A DNA stretch of 64,000 nt, taken from contig JAWZYV010015855.1 of the NCBI GenBank assembly GCA_038373885.1, positions 27,881 through 91,880 of the forward strand. The letters run 5' to 3'. Source of the stretch: Cheiracanthium punctorium. Taxonomy: Eukaryota; Arthropoda; Arachnida; Araneae; Cheiracanthiidae. Below are positions 61,137-64,000 of the stretch, piece after piece (positions within the stretch are counted from its first letter, which is position 1; the number at the start of each line of letters is the position of its first letter). The position numbers and the translations under genes were made by a program. The notes beneath the pieces were generated by a model. That model was given only the letters and a program-made list of their open reading frames with translations. It was not told the DNA's origin and searched no databases.

Positions 61137-61886
61137 ATGTATATAAATGAAGTTGTAAAAGATATCTTGTCTTCAAATTTTGGCATATCTCAGATTTTTC
61201 ATCATTATAATATTGTTAGTTCTGTTTTAGTGTAAAACCTGTCATAGCACACTCAGATATGTATATAAATGTGTATTCAGGGTATCTAGTGCTAATTGGG
61301 GCCAATAGCTATTTCCTAAACCGTTAGACACATAATTCCAATTGCAAAAATGCTTTAAATTATATAATCTATTATATCAGGAACAACTGAAGTCATTAGA
61401 TCAATTCCTATAAAAATTATGAAATTAAAATTTTTATATGGTCCTGCAGTTCTATAAGTTATAGTTAGAAAAATTTTCCCAATACGATATCATGCAAAAT
61501 TAGAAAACATCCACCTTTTAGGACCAAAATTCGCAGAGATATGAAGCGGCAAACGTTTTTACTTTTCCATGTTTAAAAATGTCTTGCAGCAGTAAACCGT
61601 TAAGGGACCATATCAATATCGAAATTTTAAATCATAGGTTTTAATTTCATAAAGCTTGGAGAATTCCATTTTAAAATATGAATGACTATTTCCCCTTTTG
61701 TGAAAAATTGTAAAAGTGATATGCTAATTAGAGATTTTTTCTTAATATTGCTGTTTTGGTATAAGTGCAAAAAAAAACCCTCCCTCCCCCACTTTTCAAA
61801 TTTTGGTTTCTGTACTTAGTTATTTTCTCAGTGATGTGCATTGTATAAAATAATTTGAACCAAATTTCTTATTTCTCATTGTTTAG

Positions 61887-62050
61887 ATTTACGTCCCAGA
61901 CTAGTAGAAGATTTTCTTCTGCCTGCACTTAATAATGAAACTTATGGCGAATTACTGAAGTGGGAGGATCCTGAAAATAGTGTCTTTAGCATTCGATGGT
62001 GCCATAAAAATGCAGCTAAGTGGACTCTAGCTGATACCAAAGTGTTTCAA
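61887..62050 (+). CDS. IRF-type DNA-binding domain, exon 1, block 2
   Basis: Counterpart of 34971-35134, 164 nt with the same splice sites. One missense difference was seen: AGT for CGT, giving Ser for Arg in PENxVFSI, in the strand region between the second and third pentad Trp. All Trp are kept. The frame is open, so the second gene copy may be functional. Its remaining exons lie past the window end. Confidence 0.78.
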
Positions 62051-62078
62051 GTAAGTTTATATTAACTGCCTAACAAAG

Positions 62079-62359
62079 TAATTTAAAAGCAATAGGACGG
62101 ACAGGATTAAAATCATTAAAAGCAGATAAAAACACTTAAAATCCGTCAGTAGCACTTTCGGTGGCAGCCACGACCTTCTTCAGCTCTGGTCTCAAAATGC
62201 CTTGCTCTCTTCCTCAGTATGACATTCCTCAGTATGGCGCAGATAGATCCTGGATGGAACGCCATACTGAGAAAGAGAGCAAGGCATTTTGAAGGCTGAA
62301 GAAGGCGGTGGCTGCCACCGAAAGTGCTACTGACGGATTTTTATCTGCTTTTAATGATA
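62079..62359. mobile_element. 281-bp foldback element, block 2
   Basis: Counterpart of 35163-35443, flanked by CCTAACAAAG at 62069-62078 and 62360-62369. Confidence 0.75.
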
Positions 62360-62829
62360 CCTAACAAAGATATAAACGATTTTGTGGAAAAAAAGAAAAA
62401 GCTTCTGTAGAAAAATATTTCATATTTAAGGATGAAATGAGTAATATTTCATACTTTGTCTCACCTACATTGTAAGAAAATAAAATTTACTTACAATTCA
62501 GAGAAAAATAAAATTTTCTCTGTGAAACATGTAAAATTTCTGTATTTAAAAAATGGGAATTTACAAATTCTACATTTTTTTTAAATTTTTCTACCAAATC
62601 ATTTAAATTCTTTCCATTTCAGAATAAAATTTTGAATTTCAAGCCTTGAATGTTATTGTTAAAAAATATTGGACAATCTGTCTTTGCCTTGAATATCTGT
62701 AATATAATCATTCATTATGCATGTTTTAATAAAAAATTTTTAATTCATTCACAGCATTTACAAATTAAACATTGCTACTAATTCAGTAGAAATTACTTTA
62801 AATTCAGATTAGGAATACTTATATAATTA

Positions 62830-62980
62830 CCGTATTGGCCCAAATATAACATGACCCCAAAGTTCTTCATCAAGATAATTAAAAAAATCTTATATTTAGG
62901 CCTCGAATTTAGCATTAGTCAGGTTTTTAATGAGAATTGATCTGCCAAAAAATGCCTCGTTATATTTTGGGCCAATATGG
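62830..62980. mobile_element. Mariner-type MITE, block 2
   Basis: Counterpart of 35922-36075, with better-matched inverted repeats (CCGTATTGGCCCAAATATAA and its inverse) and flanking TA. Confidence 0.8.
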
Positions 62981-63635
62981 TAAATATTCAGATCCTAAGA
63001 TTGTGAGTGTTCAGTTGCATAAGAAAATGTTTTTCTTGAAAATTACATGTTAGATTGAAAAGTAAGATTTCTATCTAATTTATAATTTTCAAATTTTTTA
63101 ACATGATCAAGAAAAAATACTAATTTTTTGTTGAATAATATAATTGGCAAAATTTGATGCTGTAAGTAGCATTGTCAGACGTACTATTTTTTTAGAATTA
63201 TATAGTGTACTTCTGGTATTTTTTAATTTGTAACAGAAAAGAAAATAAAGGAAAAAGACAAGTATTATTGAAAAAACTGCCACTGGCAACACTGAGAACC
63301 AATAAGTGGGAAAAAAGCATATATCTTGTTATTAGAATGACACAAAGGAGATCTTTCCTTCAAGAGTTGCCAGATGTTGCTTTATAAAAAATGAAAGTTT
63401 TTTCTGCTTATAATTCTGTATTTAACATAAGTAAAAACATACCGAATTACATAAATCGGAGGTCTCTAACATAACAGCAATTTTGGAGACACTGGGAGAT
63501 TCCTCAAAATATTGCTATTTATAATCAGGGTAATGTTAACCTCCCCCTCCCTTTTTTAAGGGAAAAAACCCAAGCCGATAGGGTTTTTAAGGTAAGGAAT
63601 GGGTATTTAAAGTTTGCAGAAAATTTTCTCATTAA

Positions 63636-63874
63636 CCCCTTAAGCGGTTCGCCCGTATAGCGTACGGGCATCGATATTTTCCCCTTTCCTTTTCTGATTT
63701 GCCCGTATATTTCATTATTGTGAAGCGACTATTTAGTATTAATATTTTTCGGCTTGTCAATGTGACTGAAATGCTTTTCTTCCTAGCGAGAGAGCGGGAA
63801 TATTTCATCATATGCCTCTCAAAATATGCCCTTTTTGGAAGCATTTCGGTAAAAAAAATTGACCGCTTAAAGGG
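63636..63874. mobile_element. piggyBac-type MITE, block 2
   Basis: Counterpart of 36732-36970, with TTAA at 63632-63635 and 63875-63878. Confidence 0.85.
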
Positions 63875-64000
63875 TTAATACATAGAATTTAAGTAATTGA
63901 TTCAGTTATAAATGAAAAAGTATTGAAATTACTAATATTTAAAACTTAAAATGTATAAAAGAATAAAACTGTATGCTTGTTTTAGTGAAAACGATCATAC

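Larger units (their letters stand above)
56344..61886 (+). other. Intron between linker exon and DBD exon 1, block 2
   Basis: Counterpart of 29425-34970 with the same elements: a dispersed repeat end near 56910-57070, and MITEs at 58385-58686, 60035-61136 and 60529-60941. Confidence 0.5.
40975..64000. repeat. Tandem duplication, block 2 (continues past the window)
   Basis: Direct repeat of 13458 to about 37096. Differences from block 1 include a 39-bp segment present near 45911-45949, T- and A-run length changes, loss of array unit 5, and scattered substitutions. The last two exons of the gene would lie just outside the window. Confidence 0.95.
62051..64000 (+). other. Start of the DBD intron, block 2 (runs off the window)
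   Basis: Counterpart of 35135 to about 37096. It holds the foldback (62079-62359), mariner-type (62830-62980) and piggyBac-type (63636-63874) elements. No exon is expected before the window end by comparison with block 1. Confidence 0.6.

Overview
The window is AT-rich, repeat-dense, intron-containing nuclear DNA from an animal, most likely an arthropod and probably a chelicerate. The basis is a BEL/Pao retroelement, several hAT elements with BED or TTF-type zinc fingers, many small non-autonomous DNA transposons, and a host gene whose exons encode an interferon-regulatory-factor (IRF) type DNA-binding domain. From memory, IRF genes are absent from Drosophila but known in crustaceans and chelicerates. 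The species cannot be named from the sequence.

Layout. Positions 1-12065 are mostly repeats: an hAT-family terminal fragment (1-492), a broken BEL/Pao pol gene (662-4645) with part of its 3' LTR, a 3.1 kb DNA transposon with long inverted ends (4949-8060), a tandem array of tRNA-like units carrying pol III A and B boxes (8175-10247), and a decayed hAT element (10248-11956). A hAT element with perfect 8-bp target duplications and a frameshifted transposase follows at 12066-17006.

From 13458 to the window end the sequence is a head-to-tail tandem duplication with a period of about 27.5 kb: block 1 is 13458-40974 and block 2 is 40975-64000, cut by the window edge. The breakpoint lies inside the hAT element, so block 2 carries a 5'-truncated copy. 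Each block holds one copy of the same host gene.

The host gene has an unusual structure. A cluster of near-identical 105-nt exons (six in block 1, five in block 2) all begin and end in phase 1 and all end at a GC splice donor. A 42-nt phase 1-1 exon encoding a basic linker follows. Then come two exons encoding the IRF-type domain and a short terminal exon with a Ser-rich tail and a sumoylation-like IKTE motif; the second domain exon and the terminal exon lie in the window only for block 1. All junction phases agree. The repeated exons could therefore be chosen alternatively or joined in series, giving proteins with different acidic N-terminal segments ahead of a common DNA-binding domain. This is the most interesting system in the window. 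Translation start and promoter were not identified.

The introns are riddled with MITEs of hAT, mariner, piggyBac and foldback types, many with intact target-site duplications and present in both blocks, so they predate the duplication. A false duplication from assembly of two haplotypes must be excluded before biological weight is put on the two-block structure.
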